Both the position numbers and the translations under genes were made by a program. A stretch of 29,254 nt of DNA from Lingula anatina (Eukaryota; Brachiopoda; Lingulata; Lingulida; Lingulidae). The DNA is taken from positions 1,494-30,747 of the forward strand of contig NW_019773966.1 in NCBI RefSeq assembly GCF_001039355.2. The letters are read 5' to 3'. Positions within the stretch are counted from its first letter, which is position 1; each line of letters starts with the position of its first letter. Positions 1 to 11,300 of this stretch are shown piece after piece. The notes below the pieces were generated by a model that worked only from the letters and a program-made list of their open reading frames with translations, did no database searches and was not told the origin of the DNA.

Positions 1-25
1 CGGGGGGGGGGGGGGGGGGGGGGGG
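1..25. repeat. Poly-G homopolymer at the window edge
   Basis: After one C the sequence is an unbroken run of 24 G. A run this long in an AT-rich genome is either a genuine homopolymer or a sequencing or assembly artefact at a contig join. The 150 bases after it repeat a short phrase around 'aaaggtccact' twice (near 53 and 106) and contain further C and T runs, so the area is low complexity. No coding function is visible. Confidence 0.9.
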
Positions 26-880
26 TTGAAAGAACCGCCCCTTTTGCTGGGAAAAGGTCCACTCTGGGTAAAATTTGATCTAGGTACATGATGTTTTTAT
101 GGGTAAAGGTCCACTTTTTCAGAAAAAGAACCCCCCTTTTTTAAATTGCTGGCTACGGGCCTGTAATTCCTATATAAAGCTTCAAGAAGCAGGACTAGAA
201 AAAATATAATGCAATCTTTAGATTTTTATTTTCTCAATGAATTAATGTCAGACATTCCTTGCTATCCACAACCAGAAAAATATTTGTGGATAAATCACCT
301 TAGCTTTAATTAGTTGCTGCAACACACTCACTAGTCTGCCATTATTTTTGACCCTTTTTTACCCAAAATTCTGCAAAGTCTATTTTTATTTTATACTAGT
401 TTGTGACAATTCTCATAAGAAAAAAATGACAAACCAAATGAATCAGCTGCTTTTACCTACTGTGCCTCCCTCTCCCATCTATATACATGTGCTATGTATA
501 GCCCCACGCCTGTCCACACCATACCACACTCTCCACCCCCTCCTCCCCAAGGAAAATCTTTGATCTGCCAGAGAAATATGGTATATCTTTATCTACACCT
601 TCATATCTTTTGCTGAGACAATTAACATAGTACCTACATGCATACAAGAAGTACACAAGGCTTACTTATTATTCATTGTTAGGATATCAAATACCTACAT
701 GTCTTTGGAATCTTGGAAAACTTGTCTTTCCCTTAGGTCCTATATGTACTTGAACATCAAATTAAAAACATTTTATGGTCTTTACCTTGGCCATTTATTA
801 CTGGACATGGGTTATAATCATCTTTGTAGGTTTTATAAGTCAGTGCCGGGTATCAAGTCATAGAGGCCTTTCACAACCAA
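26..880. other. Intergenic, no gene seen
   Basis: AT-rich sequence with scattered stops on both strands. The only open frame over 60 codons (348-563, plus) has low-complexity composition and no recognisable domain. I see nothing here beyond simple sequence. Confidence 0.6.
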
Positions 881-1052
881 AGTTGATCTGCGGACTATCA
901 GATCTTCAGCTCAAATATGACCGACCCACTTGAATGTTTGATGCATAATCCCTGCAGAGAATCTATTAGTGTCCATTAGGGGCTTTTGTGGCAAAGCTTT
1001 CAAGTGGGTCGACCATATCTGATCTATGGATCTGTTAGTCCGAGGATCAACT
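881..1052. repeat. Foldback / inverted-repeat element
   Basis: Two arms of about 53 bp face each other. The left arm (881-934) begins agttgatctgcggacta and ends ccgacccacttgaa. The reverse complement of the right arm (1052-999) begins agttgatcctcggacta and ends tcgacccacttgaa. By eye they differ at about ten positions, around a spacer of roughly 64 bp. This is the layout of a short non-autonomous foldback or MITE-type element. No transposase is present. I could not identify a target-site duplication, so the exact ends are uncertain. Confidence 0.65.
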
Positions 1053-2629
1053 AGTTCTGAATGTGTGCATACTCAATTAGAATCTATAATTGGCATGTAC
1101 TTTAACCAGAGGGGTTTCCACCAAATCATAAATGGCTTGATTCAATGTTATTTTTTTCATGGATCCCTGAACCAATAGTTACTTTGTATTACACATAATC
1201 AGTAGATTCCTGCACAATTTGCCATTTTATATCTACTATTACGTAAATACACATAATCTGCCATGACAAAAAAAGGAGTCAGTCATCATAATTAATGAAC
1301 TCTCTTTTCACTTCCTTCAGACACACCAAAAAAAAAAGAGATGCACTCTCACTACTTCAGGCCCAACTTGTGAAAGTTGACATTTGATTGCACCCTTTCC
1401 TTTACCTATGTAAATAATCTTACTCAACATTCAATGTACCAACTCCTTAAGGATATTGGTACACTTCGCCTAAAACTCCTTATTTACTGCCTTACATACA
1501 TTCTTTTGGGTAATAAATAAATCGTCAGTGTTCAGTGACTAAATTAATTTTGTTTAAACATTTATACATGTCATCTCATGGGTGATGTCATAATCGTAAT
1601 TTTGTGGTAAAAACGGAAAAATCGGTTTCTCAAATTCCTCTTTTACCTGAGCACTCACAGTCACTGTTGCAATGCCGATTTAATGACACCATTTAGTACT
1701 CCAATACTGTGCCAGCAATTTTTCTCAAAAGTCTTAACTCAGATTTTATCATTGATAAAGCAAAATAATGCCTTTGTTTAAAAAAAATCTGTAATAAGGG
1801 GCTCATAACTCCATAACAAAAACATTTAAACCAAAATGATGGCACAGGATCGTAGTCTATACTCTCCTGGACAACTCTGCCAATTTTTGTGATAAAATCT
1901 GGTTCAGGGATGAAGTTACGCCCCATACCAATTGCTATCTCACCTCAAAATAGAAAGGTGTTAAAATGACAATTAAAGCTTTGAGTTGCCTTTGCTTATA
2001 CATTGCAACAACAAAAATATAAACGCGGCCATATTATATTTTCAAGGCTTTTTCATTGTTTTAAATCAGCACAAAGATAGATGCATTATTGAATAATTAA
2101 ATGCAGGTAAAAACTCATTTTCAGTATAAGGATGCTAATAAAGGGTTACAATAACCTTTACTCAGGGATAATTGACAGATAATTGAGTACCCTGGGTTAA
2201 AAAGGATGGGTCTCCAATTAAATATCATCTGCTATCATATGTGCAAATAAAGCCTTTACTCATTCATTTTTATCTCTCATCTGATGCAATACCTTTACTT
2301 AATTAATACCAGTGATACAAATGCACTTTTACTTGTTAAAACTGAGAAAACCCCATACTTAAGGCTCAGATATGTGAGGAATATGTGCATGTAGTTACCT
2401 AGAAATGTTTGTATATAACATGGGATAAAAAGATGAACAGAGTTATCTTGGGCAAATATAGTGTTTGTAGAGGAATAGCAGTGAGACTATCAAAATATGC
2501 CTCAACTCTCAGCTTAGCTCATAAAAAATTAAAATTTTAAGATATGGGATCAGTTTAGAGAGAGTTTAATCTATGGACATAAAATCAGCNTACAAGTGCA
2601 CGGCGACTGCGAATTCACTAAATTCACTA
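1053..2629. other. Intergenic, probable old repeats
   Basis: No gene supported. An open frame on the minus strand (1693-1926, 77 codons) has no donor or acceptor sites that would join it to the caspase exons and resembles no family I know. The block from about 1440 to 1930 has the uniform look of a decayed interspersed repeat, but I see no terminal repeats to define it. One undetermined base (N) lies at 2590, and a short isolated match to the repeat at 2630-2838 lies at 2594-2610 (gtgcacggcgactgcg). Confidence 0.45.
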
Positions 2630-2838
2630 AAAATGACCCAATCATGCCGATTTTCAAACTTGACCTGCGTATTACAAATATTCATCAGTTCTGTAAGTTT
2701 CAAGCCAAAAGAAAAAACAGTTTTCCACTTATCGTGTTATCGGTAAAAGTGCACGGCGACTGCGACGACGGCGACGGCGACGACAGACGCAGATGATGGC
2801 TATATGTACAGACACATCTGTGTCTGTACATAATAAAA
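2630..2838. repeat. Dispersed repeat copy A, hairpin end
   Basis: Shares long phrases in the same order and orientation with 4471-4751: a 'gattttc-aact-gtcct/acctgcgt' block, 'ttccacttatcgtgttat', 'gtgcacggc', 'tgcgacgacagacgcag' and 'tgtacagacacatctg'. The 3' part is GC-rich because of GGCGAC repeats. Positions 2803-2832 form a perfect hairpin: 14-base arms (tatgtacagacaca and its complement) around a 2-base loop. The subterminal hairpin and absence of coding capacity suggest a non-autonomous mobile element. A Helitron-like 3' end was considered, but the CTRR terminus is not evident. Confidence 0.7.
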
Positions 2839-3253
2839 AGCACTATTTCTAACAATTTACAGCTGTAAGGTGATCATTTGTAAATATTAGTACATGGAAA
2901 TAGGGGTGGGACAACCTTTTTGACCAATGTTGTATACCTATACAGTGTACCATACGTCTCTCATATAAATACAAATACATGCAATGAACAGAAACGAGTG
3001 AAAAGCTTCATTTTAGTAGAAAAATATACTGCAGTGAAATAGATAAACATAATAAAATGTGACCGAAAAGTTTGTTTGACAACACCTGTTTTGAACCAAA
3101 AGGTTCAAGTATCAATTGTATCATCTTTGTGTCACTGATAAATATATTTAGATATCACCAAAAAGTATGTTAGTCTTTGAAACCTAAAAGCCATTTGGCT
3201 TTTACGATGTTCGTTTTTTTACAAACACACCATGATCTTATTAATGAACTCAC

Positions 3254-3796
3254 ATTTGCAGTCAGGTTACTGATAACGTCTGTCTCATAATGGAGGTAAC
3301 GGAATAGTTTCCTCAAGGCAACAACATCTACCTCGGTACCATCACGTTCTCGAAGCCAGTCCACGGAAAATGTCTTGTTGTTGATAATGAGTGCACGACC
3401 TCTCGGTTCGGAATCGTTCTTGTACTGAAACGCACACATACACTGTCTTTATGTGAAATTTATCATTAGAAATATCGGGGGTCGTATAGCAAGTGTAACA
3501 GAGTGAAAAGTGCGCATTTATGCCTAAGTGTATCCAATTTTTCTTACGATTGTGTATATACGAGTACATTTAATTTCATGGTCTTACTAAAACTTGTGCA
3601 AGTGAGGATAATGGTCAGCAAACACAGAACATTACTATAATGTTACCAAAATATTTTTGGACATATGATATGGTAACGTTATAATAACGTTATGTGTTTG
3701 CTGCGCAGTACTTAGACACAAACGTATTTAAAAGCTCATAACTTGCCTCGTTTTCAGGACACTTGGCTGCACGACGGTCTTGATTCTCTGGGGCTG
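3254..3796 (-). CDS. Caspase, p20-domain fragment (2 exons)
   Basis: Minus-strand exons 3747-3796 and 3254-3424. The second exon is 57 codons, phase 0 on both sides, with acceptor TTTCAG and donor GTGAGT. It encodes the first strands of a caspase p20 domain: a PRGRALIINNKTF segment followed by RERDGTEVD, then a helix with LRKLFRYLHYETDV. In known caspases the Arg of the RxGTEVD-like motif helps form the Asp-binding S1 pocket. The upstream exon ends in PENE and joins in frame to YKNDSEPRG, as expected. Its donor is GC (GAG|gcaagt), a minor but accepted type. The catalytic His, the QACxG cysteine loop and the p10 subunit are not found below 3254, and no start exon was resolved above 3797. This is therefore a gene running off the window or a partial copy. 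Confidence 0.75.
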
Positions 3797-4470
3797 CTAA
3801 AATGGTAAGATTGGCCTAATATATATTATATATTGGCACTTGGCCTCTAGGGCCCCATCAAAATACTTTATGTCCTATCATACGCCGTACTTTTCCTTGC
3901 AAAATCCAAGTGTCGTTCCGAAATGATTGTTAATTTTGGTTTTATCTCTCACTGACATGTTTAACAGGATAATAACCATCAATCTTTAATAATAAAATAT
4001 TAGTATCACGGATATTCAGAAAATGTGACTAGCAAAGGTCTTCAGGCCCATGGAACTTCAAAGTCACACCTTGAAAATGCCAAAATGTAGACAATTTTTT
4101 AACATATAACAAAATTAACAGTTTACTGCCATTTTCATATGATCAACTTAGAAAATTGATGAGATGTGAAAAATATCAATAGAACAGTGTTTTATGTCCA
4201 ATTTCCTCCATTCTGAGTTTCTGAACATAGTGAATGATTGAATCTTACAAACTGCAATTATATGAGTTTATTTCCATTTTTGACACTTTATTATACAATA
4301 CATGATAACAAGTTTACCATCATTTTTACATAATCAACTAACAATGTTGTAAAGATGCAGGAAATGTCAAACAAACACTTTTAGGTATCTTATTAGTTAA
4401 ATAATGAGACTGTTAACATGCCTAAGAATTGAATCTGAAGAAATGTGAAAAAACAGCATAACTTATAAAA
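3797..4470. other. Upstream of caspase exons, nothing resolved
   Basis: AT-rich, no long open frame and no exon I can support. The missing 5' part of the caspase gene should lie on the minus strand somewhere between here and about 5200. Confidence 0.4.
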
Positions 4471-4751
4471 TAATGGCCCGATTATGCTGATTTTCGAACT
4501 CGTCCTACGTTTTAGAAAGGTTGACCAGTCCTGTGAGTATAATGGCAATTTGCCCATCTGTTTTTTCTTATATTGTGTTATCAGTGCTACATATATGCAA
4601 ATTTGAATACAAAATGTAAAATGGTATTCCACTTATCGTGTTATTGCTGAGTGCACGGCAACGGCGACAATGGTGACGGCCTACGGCAACTGCGACGACA
4701 GACGCAGGTGACGGCTATGTGTACAGACACATCTGTTTCTGTACATAAAAA
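4471..4751. repeat. Dispersed repeat copy B
   Basis: Second copy, same orientation, of the repeat at 2630-2838. It is longer by an internal stretch of about 70 bases between the 'gattttc' block and 'ttccacttatcgtgttat'. The terminal hairpin is present but imperfect (tatgtgtacagacaca / tgtttctgtacata). The two copies bracket the caspase exons. Confidence 0.7.
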
Positions 4752-5203
4752 AGTTCGGCACATAGAACTGCAACAGTCTTACCCTCACACAGACGTTGAT
4801 GCCCATGTAAAACTCGTTTTGTTGGAATGATTAAAATATAAATTGCATGACTTTATGGGCGATATTTATACTGTTCTAACAAAGGCGATGGGCAAAAATT
4901 TGCCAAGGGGAAAAATGCTGATAAGATCTGTAAAGATATCATTTTCGGGGATTATAAAAAATACCTTTGGGTATTTATCAAGTTACATTATTTTAAAATA
5001 TATAAAGTTTGGTTTATTGGCAACAATTTGAAATATTAATTCTCTTCATGTACATCATAGTACATCACCCAATATGATTAGTTGCATTTACATCAGTTTA
5101 AGTATCACCGATTTCAATGACTACATTACCCCTAATTATATTCAGGAACATAATGTNACTGTGGTGTATACTGCCACTAAACTTCTGTTAGAAAAAACTT
5201 AAC
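4752..5203. other. Intergenic between caspase and GON4L
   Basis: No gene seen. An undetermined base (N) lies at 5157. A minus-strand ATG followed by seven codons and a perfect donor (about 4777-4809, ATG..AGG|GTAAGA) could be a first exon, but its phase does not fit the caspase exon at 3747-3796. Confidence 0.35.
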
Positions 5204-5209
5204 TTTATT
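5204..5209 (-). promoter_or_regulatory. Polyadenylation signal of GON4L
   Basis: AATAAA on the minus strand, 37 nt after the TAA at 5246-5248. Its closeness supports that stop as the true end of the gene. Confidence 0.65.
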
Positions 5210-5245
5210 GAAAATATGGACTAACAGTGATTTAACCAACAACTC

Positions 5246-5369
5246 TTAACGAGTTACATAGTTCACCTGTTTTGATGTCCTGCTAGAAAGCTGACTAGCT
5301 ATTTTGATGAAAGTTTCATCTGTAGGTTCTTCTGTTTTACATGTCTCTAAGATTATTTTGTCATCCTCT
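5246..5369 (-). other. GON4L: GON4L terminal exon, shortened SANT/Myb domain
   Basis: The last residues of exon 25 (FIWSR) and this exon form a SANT/Myb fold start: [15 protein letters not shown], then TFIKIASQL and SSRTSKQV. Vertebrate GON4L also ends in such a domain. Here the frame stops (TAA) after KQVNYVTR, inside the expected third helix, before the usual aromatic and Leu residues. A possible donor at CAG|GTGAAC could extend the protein, but no convincing downstream exon was found, and an AATAAA lies 37 nt after the TAA. Confidence 0.75.
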
Positions 5370-8300
5370 CTGAAATTAAAAAATTCAACAATGCAGAATA
5401 ACTTTGATGAAGAAAGTCCACCTAGAAAGCCTGGAGCCAACTGATATTATGCACTGGACAAACATTTTATTTCCCAATGCATTGTTTAGCAAATGTACTA
5501 TGTAGACTTCTACACTCAAAACTCGTCAAACAGATAGGCCTTGAACCTCTAACAAATGCCAAGTCCTGGACTTAAGTTTAAATATAATCTTAGATCAAAG
5601 ATTTGGTCGTGTGTAATTTAAAGCACCAAAGTACAATGGGACACAATGAAATAAATGAACAACTCTTTACCTGGACCAAATAAAAGAATCTTTAGAGCTT
5701 TCAGAATCATCACTGTGCGGCAAGACTGTGGTAACTGCACTGTTCTGAGTCAAATTGATCTTCATTACTATCCTTCTAGAATCTGCTCCACTCGTCTTCT
5801 CTGAGGCATTTGGGTTTTCATGTACACTGGATTTCTCTGAAGCAGCACTGGATACCTCGGGTGCACTTAATTTCTCAGGCATGTTCAGTGTCTCTGTTAC
5901 AACTGGCAGTTCTGCCTGGACAGTGGTGTCCAGAGTGGTTGTTTGGCTGGAGTCTGGGTTTGATGCCTGGCTGGCAACTGAGAATGCTGAGTGCTCTGGT
6001 ACATGAGATGGAACTGTGGTGGACAATGTCACCAGTTTGGCTCTTTTTCTAGGTCTTTGTATTTTCATCTGAAAGCACACCATAAACAAAAAATTTAGGG
6101 CTGTGTTTTAAATCTAATTCAATTTATTTTAAATTTTAAAGAGAAAATCAATGAACAACAAATGAGATTAAAGGTTAATACATGTTCATAAGCATTCTAT
6201 CAAAATGAAACTAAAGATAATGGCAAATAATAAAAGCACAAAACAACAACAGAAAACATTTTACTGTTTTTCTTTTTTACAAATAAAACAAATTACAAGA
6301 ATATGTATGACATGCTGTTGACCGACACTCCCCAATTCTAATACTTGAATACTACTGAAATAAACTTACTTCGACTTTTCTTTGAGTCTTGGATGTTAAA
6401 CCCAATGGTGAGCCGGACTTTGGTTGGACATCAGAGGACGACTGTGAGGATGAAGACGTCACTCTGGTAAATGCTGATGCTGCTGCTGATGGTAACATAA
6501 TGTCACTGCTCATAATAGGCCCCAATCGAGAGGGGGTCACTGTTAACTGTGTCTGTCCATCCATTGAGTTCCCATTAGGTTCTATACCAGATTGGCGTAA
6601 AGCAGCCTTGAGGAGATCACTATCACTAGACAGTTCAGATATCTGAGTACTTTGCATCACTTCTGAAACAGGTGAGTCCACAGCATGCAGTTCTTCATTC
6701 AATTTTTGATCAGTGGAATTTTGCATCCTTCCTGACTCAATTGATTGTTCCTGTAAATTCATGTCAATATTTGGAAATACAGCACTGGGTGCATTTCCAT
6801 TTCTGCTGGCTGGCTGATTTGAATTGGAGACATCCTCTTTTGCACTGTTACTCTTTTCGTTTGTGTTTTGTTGCCTGGCAGCAGTTTTTGGTGAATGCTG
6901 GGAATTGTTTGTTTGTGGTGGTGAGAGAGATGGTGGTGAGGGGGCTGCTTTGGGGGGATGGTGGAATATCACCTGTGCTGGTCTCAGATTCTTTGAACCC
7001 ATCTGAAGATAAATTCTTCCATCGACAATCTGAAAAATATAAATTTGTTCTGAAATGTTGTTTTTCTCACAGCAACGTATAATTGGGGCAAAATGACCCA
7101 CTCTGGACATAAAAGATAATAATGTTCAGTATGTCTCCAGAAAGTCTAAAGAATGCTTATTTTAGTGTTCAACGGAGCAGTTTTTGGAAAAAAAGTATTT
7201 CCTCAAATTCATATATTTTTAAGATATAACTTTTGTAGAAAAAAATGACATTCAAATAGTATTCCACTTTGATCAATAAACTTCACCTTAAGAGGGCAGC
7301 AAGAGGCACAATGCTTCTTCTTTTTCTTTAGTTTTTCATCTTGAGTATTTTGATGGCAGTTGCATCGACATCGTTTTGTGCCACAGTCTGTGTCTTCTTC
7401 AGGAAGTTCCACTATTTCAAAACCGTCGAGGGCAGCCATCTTGCTTTCATCCCCACTGTCACTTAGGTTCACCTCTTCAAAACAATTCATTTGACTGGAA
7501 TAAGAAAGAGAATTTTACTGATCGTATATCTGCTGTCAACTTAAGCAACAAGAGCTAATATGGTCATGCTTTTCTGGGCTGTTTCAAGGTTCTGGAAAAA
7601 AAAAAAGCCTGTCACATGTTCTGATGAAAATGACCTTTTACAGGTACAATTTCAGTTATAGTGTAGACACTGAACTGTTGTAAAATTTCATCATTAAAAT
7701 CATGTTGTGTTTCGTTCTTTTGCCAGAGAAAGATGTTTGCATATATAAGCAATATAAAATTTGATCCCTTACTTATTTCTTATTAAGTTCTGTGTGGATG
7801 AAGGAAAGATTCTAGTGTTACATGTTTGTAGAAGTAATTAAACGATACATGAACACATATACATTTTCAATACCAATTTTACCTTTCTGGTGGCCTTGCA
7901 TCCATGAAAAATGTAGAAAATTCTTCCAGTAAATGTGCCTGTCCTTTGAGTAATGGTTTCACAGTGGTCTTCAGCTCTTCAACATTTCCTTTGCCTTTGT
8001 TTTGCCAACGAGAAAATACCTTCAGGATCTTTTGATAGTGACTTGAATCCCTCCCAAAACAAACCTAAATATAGATTAGAGAGATATAATTTCAATTGGC
8101 ACAAAAAATAGTAGCAATAATAGATTACGAACAATTAAATTAACAGCACTTTCTATGTTTAATACTTGTCCAGGATTTGACATTTAAAAAATGTTAAACA
8201 CCTGAATCAGCAACATTTTCCTTATTAAACCAATGCTAATTACACACCATGATTAAGCAAGTCTATTGCAACCAATGTAGACACCTAATATTCCATTTTC

Positions 8301-11300
8301 AAAAAAACATTTTCAACTTTTAAAATTAAAGCAAATGCACTTTCAAGTATTAAAAAAATCTTTATAACAATACAAGATTTCTCTACCTCCAATTTCCTCA
8401 AAAAAATCCTGACTTTCTCAAACTCCTTGTTGGCCATGAAGCAGCCACACTCCACTGCCTGCTCTGGGAGAAGAAAACCTGAGAAGTCATTCACCAGGTC
8501 TGGGAAGTTCCCCAGCAATATTCTGATATTGTTATACAGCTGGAATGGAAAACAATAATATGACTGGTATCATTAAAGGTTCACTACAATGCAGATAAAA
8601 GACTTGATATAATTTATGATGATGACATAAGATGTTTGTTTTTGAAGCAAGTGTTCTTTTTAAATATGTTTAAACACATTAAGAACTTAAAATGGCCACA
8701 ACATCATTTCAGGAGGTACATAGCTTCATTGACAGGACACAACATCAATATTTGCCAAGAGGCAACACCAATCTAGCTTACAAAACTATTCTGATTTTTA
8801 AAATAACAGCCGGAAAAGGAAAAATCTGTTTGGTTTGTGATTTGTAAAATATAAATATATTAATCCTCTATACTAAAAAAATGTTTCATTGGTTAAATAT
8901 TAAAAATATTATCAAAAATCCTTTACTTCAGTACAGAAATTATGTAAAACTTTTTTTTTCAAACGAACTTAACTTTCAAGGTCTCTACCCAAAGTACTAG
9001 GTATTTTTAAATTAATCCAATACTCTATGCCCTATATTTTAATCAATTCAGCAAATGCCTGTGACCTGTGTTTGAATATCATATGTCAAAAGGTACTTCA
9101 TTCTTGCTAAAGTATTTAATTTCTCAAAAAAATTAATTTCAACCAAGTAAGTACATCCATGAATGTATACTAAATGAAAAACTGAAACATTTAAGACAAT
9201 TTTACATGTAGGACTTCTAGAAAATCTTAAATAAAAGAAAAAAAACAATGGACAGAATACAAATGTTGAGTTGTCAAATACAACTGTCAGAAAGGATGGA
9301 AAGGTTGATCAGAGCCATTTTTTCTGTTAAGGCCATTAAATTGAATCATTTGAACCACAAACACTGTTACTAGGGAGTAAACAAGCTAGCAGATCAAACT
9401 ACAATAGTGTACAAAAAACACCTTGTCATTTGATAAAACAAAACACAGCTGGATGGATTGAGCCTTTTAGCAACAAAAAACAATTATTCTACAAGGCGCC
9501 AAAAAATATAAATAATACATTTCTACATCTGTGCTGAAAAATGAAGTAGATCTGCTGAAAGCTTAGCAAGAATTCATAAGAGAGGATTGTACTAAAATTC
9601 AACACCATGGAAGAGAAAATCAGGATTTTTTTTCTAAGAAAGGATCACTTTAAAACAGATGCTACAGATCTAAGATAAATACTGATGTAAACTGTGATTG
9701 TATTGAAGAACTGATTTTCATCAATTTTCTTCTTAAGAAAAAGTAGTACACTTCATTGAAGATGGAAAATTACTCTAATTCAGCCTTCTGGGAACAGTTA
9801 CATGATACAACATATTATCAAATCTCCACAGTTCTAAACCAGTATATGTTGCCTGTTTTAATCATAACTGGACTCCTCGGAAATACAACAAACTTTGTGG
9901 TGATGGGACAGAAAAAAATCCAAAGAAGAAACAGAGTGATCAGCTATCATACTAGAGTGCTGGCCTTGGCGGATAACCTGGTCCTTCTCATAGGTGCTAC
10001 AAGACGCTGGGTATTTCACCTCACCGGATTTAACGTTCTGAACCAACATGACTATTTTTGTAAAGGGATTACCTTTCTTCACTTCTGGGGATATTATTTT
10101 GCTGTTTGGATGATAGTTATCATGACTGCAGAAAGATTTGCTGCTATTCAGAATCCTTTTCAGTGGAAATCAACAAGAAATGCCAGAGGGCTGATAATAG
10201 GCCTTGCAACACTATTGGTCCTGGCAAACTTACACTTTTTCTGGACAGCTTCTTTAAATACTGATGGATTCTGCACCATTTCAACTGACTTTTTTAACTT
10301 TGGACAATTCATCTGGCCTTGGATTGATGGAGTTTTGTACTCATTCTTTCCAAGCACTTTACTGTTTATACTAAATAGTCTTTTGTTGAGAGAATTAAGT
10401 AAAGCGAAAACCAGGAGTAAGAAATTTAACATAACCAGAGGCCAACTTCTCTTTCCAAAGTATTACCAGCAGAACAGAAAAGTAATGATCCTGCTCCTGA
10501 CAGTCTCCATCTCATTTCTGATTCTCTCACTGCCTCACGTCATACTGATCATTGTGAGATATTCAACATTTCAAAGAACATCCAGAGACATGGGACTCTA
10601 TTCACTGCTGTCCACAGTTGCAAGTTTCTTAACATACACTAATCACAGCATTAATTTTTTTCTGTACTGCATCTGTGGGAACAGGTTCAGGTCCGAGCTG
10701 AAAACTCTATTCATTTCAAAGACACGTAAGCTGCAGCAAAACAACTTTGCCAGTAAAAAGCCAATGAAAGTGTTTGTGACATCCGCGCGAGATCAGACAA
10801 CAAGTCTCTGAAATGTATCTTAGACATCTGACTGAATAAATAATTTCTAGAACTAAATCCTGTGCACCTGGTCCATCTGAACTATTATCTTGGAAATTAG
10901 ACAAGGCCTCTCAGGAACCCAACGCATTAATTTTCAACCAGAACTCAATCAGGCACTGTATATCAGTAGGGATTCCACCTCTATTTAAAGATGTAAAATA
11001 TTTCAGAGCTGGTCGAAATATAACCGCATAATGTGTTCCATACATATGACATTTAGCAGATGCAAACAGCTTCACATTATTAGAAACTTCTAACTGTGCC
11101 AAAGATCTACATAGCTTTTTGGAACTGAAAAACTGAGTGCTTTAACAATTTATGAATGAAAATGTTTTTTGTTCTTAATTAACCCTGCAGGTGTTAAATC
11201 ACACTTGTTAAACTTATCTGAAAACTGAATTTAATTACAAAGAAAAGGAGTGAAAGATATTAATTACTTGCACTGGTGAACTTTGACTCTTCTCAAACTC

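Noticed and set aside
1693-1926. 77-codon minus-strand open frame
   Set aside because: No recognised domain and no partner exons. It lies in what looks like an old repeat.
4777-4809. Minus-strand mini-exon ATG..AGG|GTAAGA as first exon of the caspase
   Set aside because: The donor is good, but its phase 0 end does not fit the phase 1 entry of the exon at 3747-3796.
5100-5192. Extra GON4L exon after a CTAACAG acceptor near 5187
   Set aside because: Its translation does not continue a SANT helix, and it would lie downstream of the AATAAA at 5204-5209.
6389-7082. Plus-strand open frames opposite GON4L exon 24
   Set aside because: Antisense shadows. The minus strand has matching splice sites and phase, the plus strand has neither.
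9756-9761. Two extra N-terminal codons for the GPCR starting at 9756
   Set aside because: Position 9756 is TTG, not ATG. Nuclear animal genes start at ATG, and the first ATG in frame is 9762.
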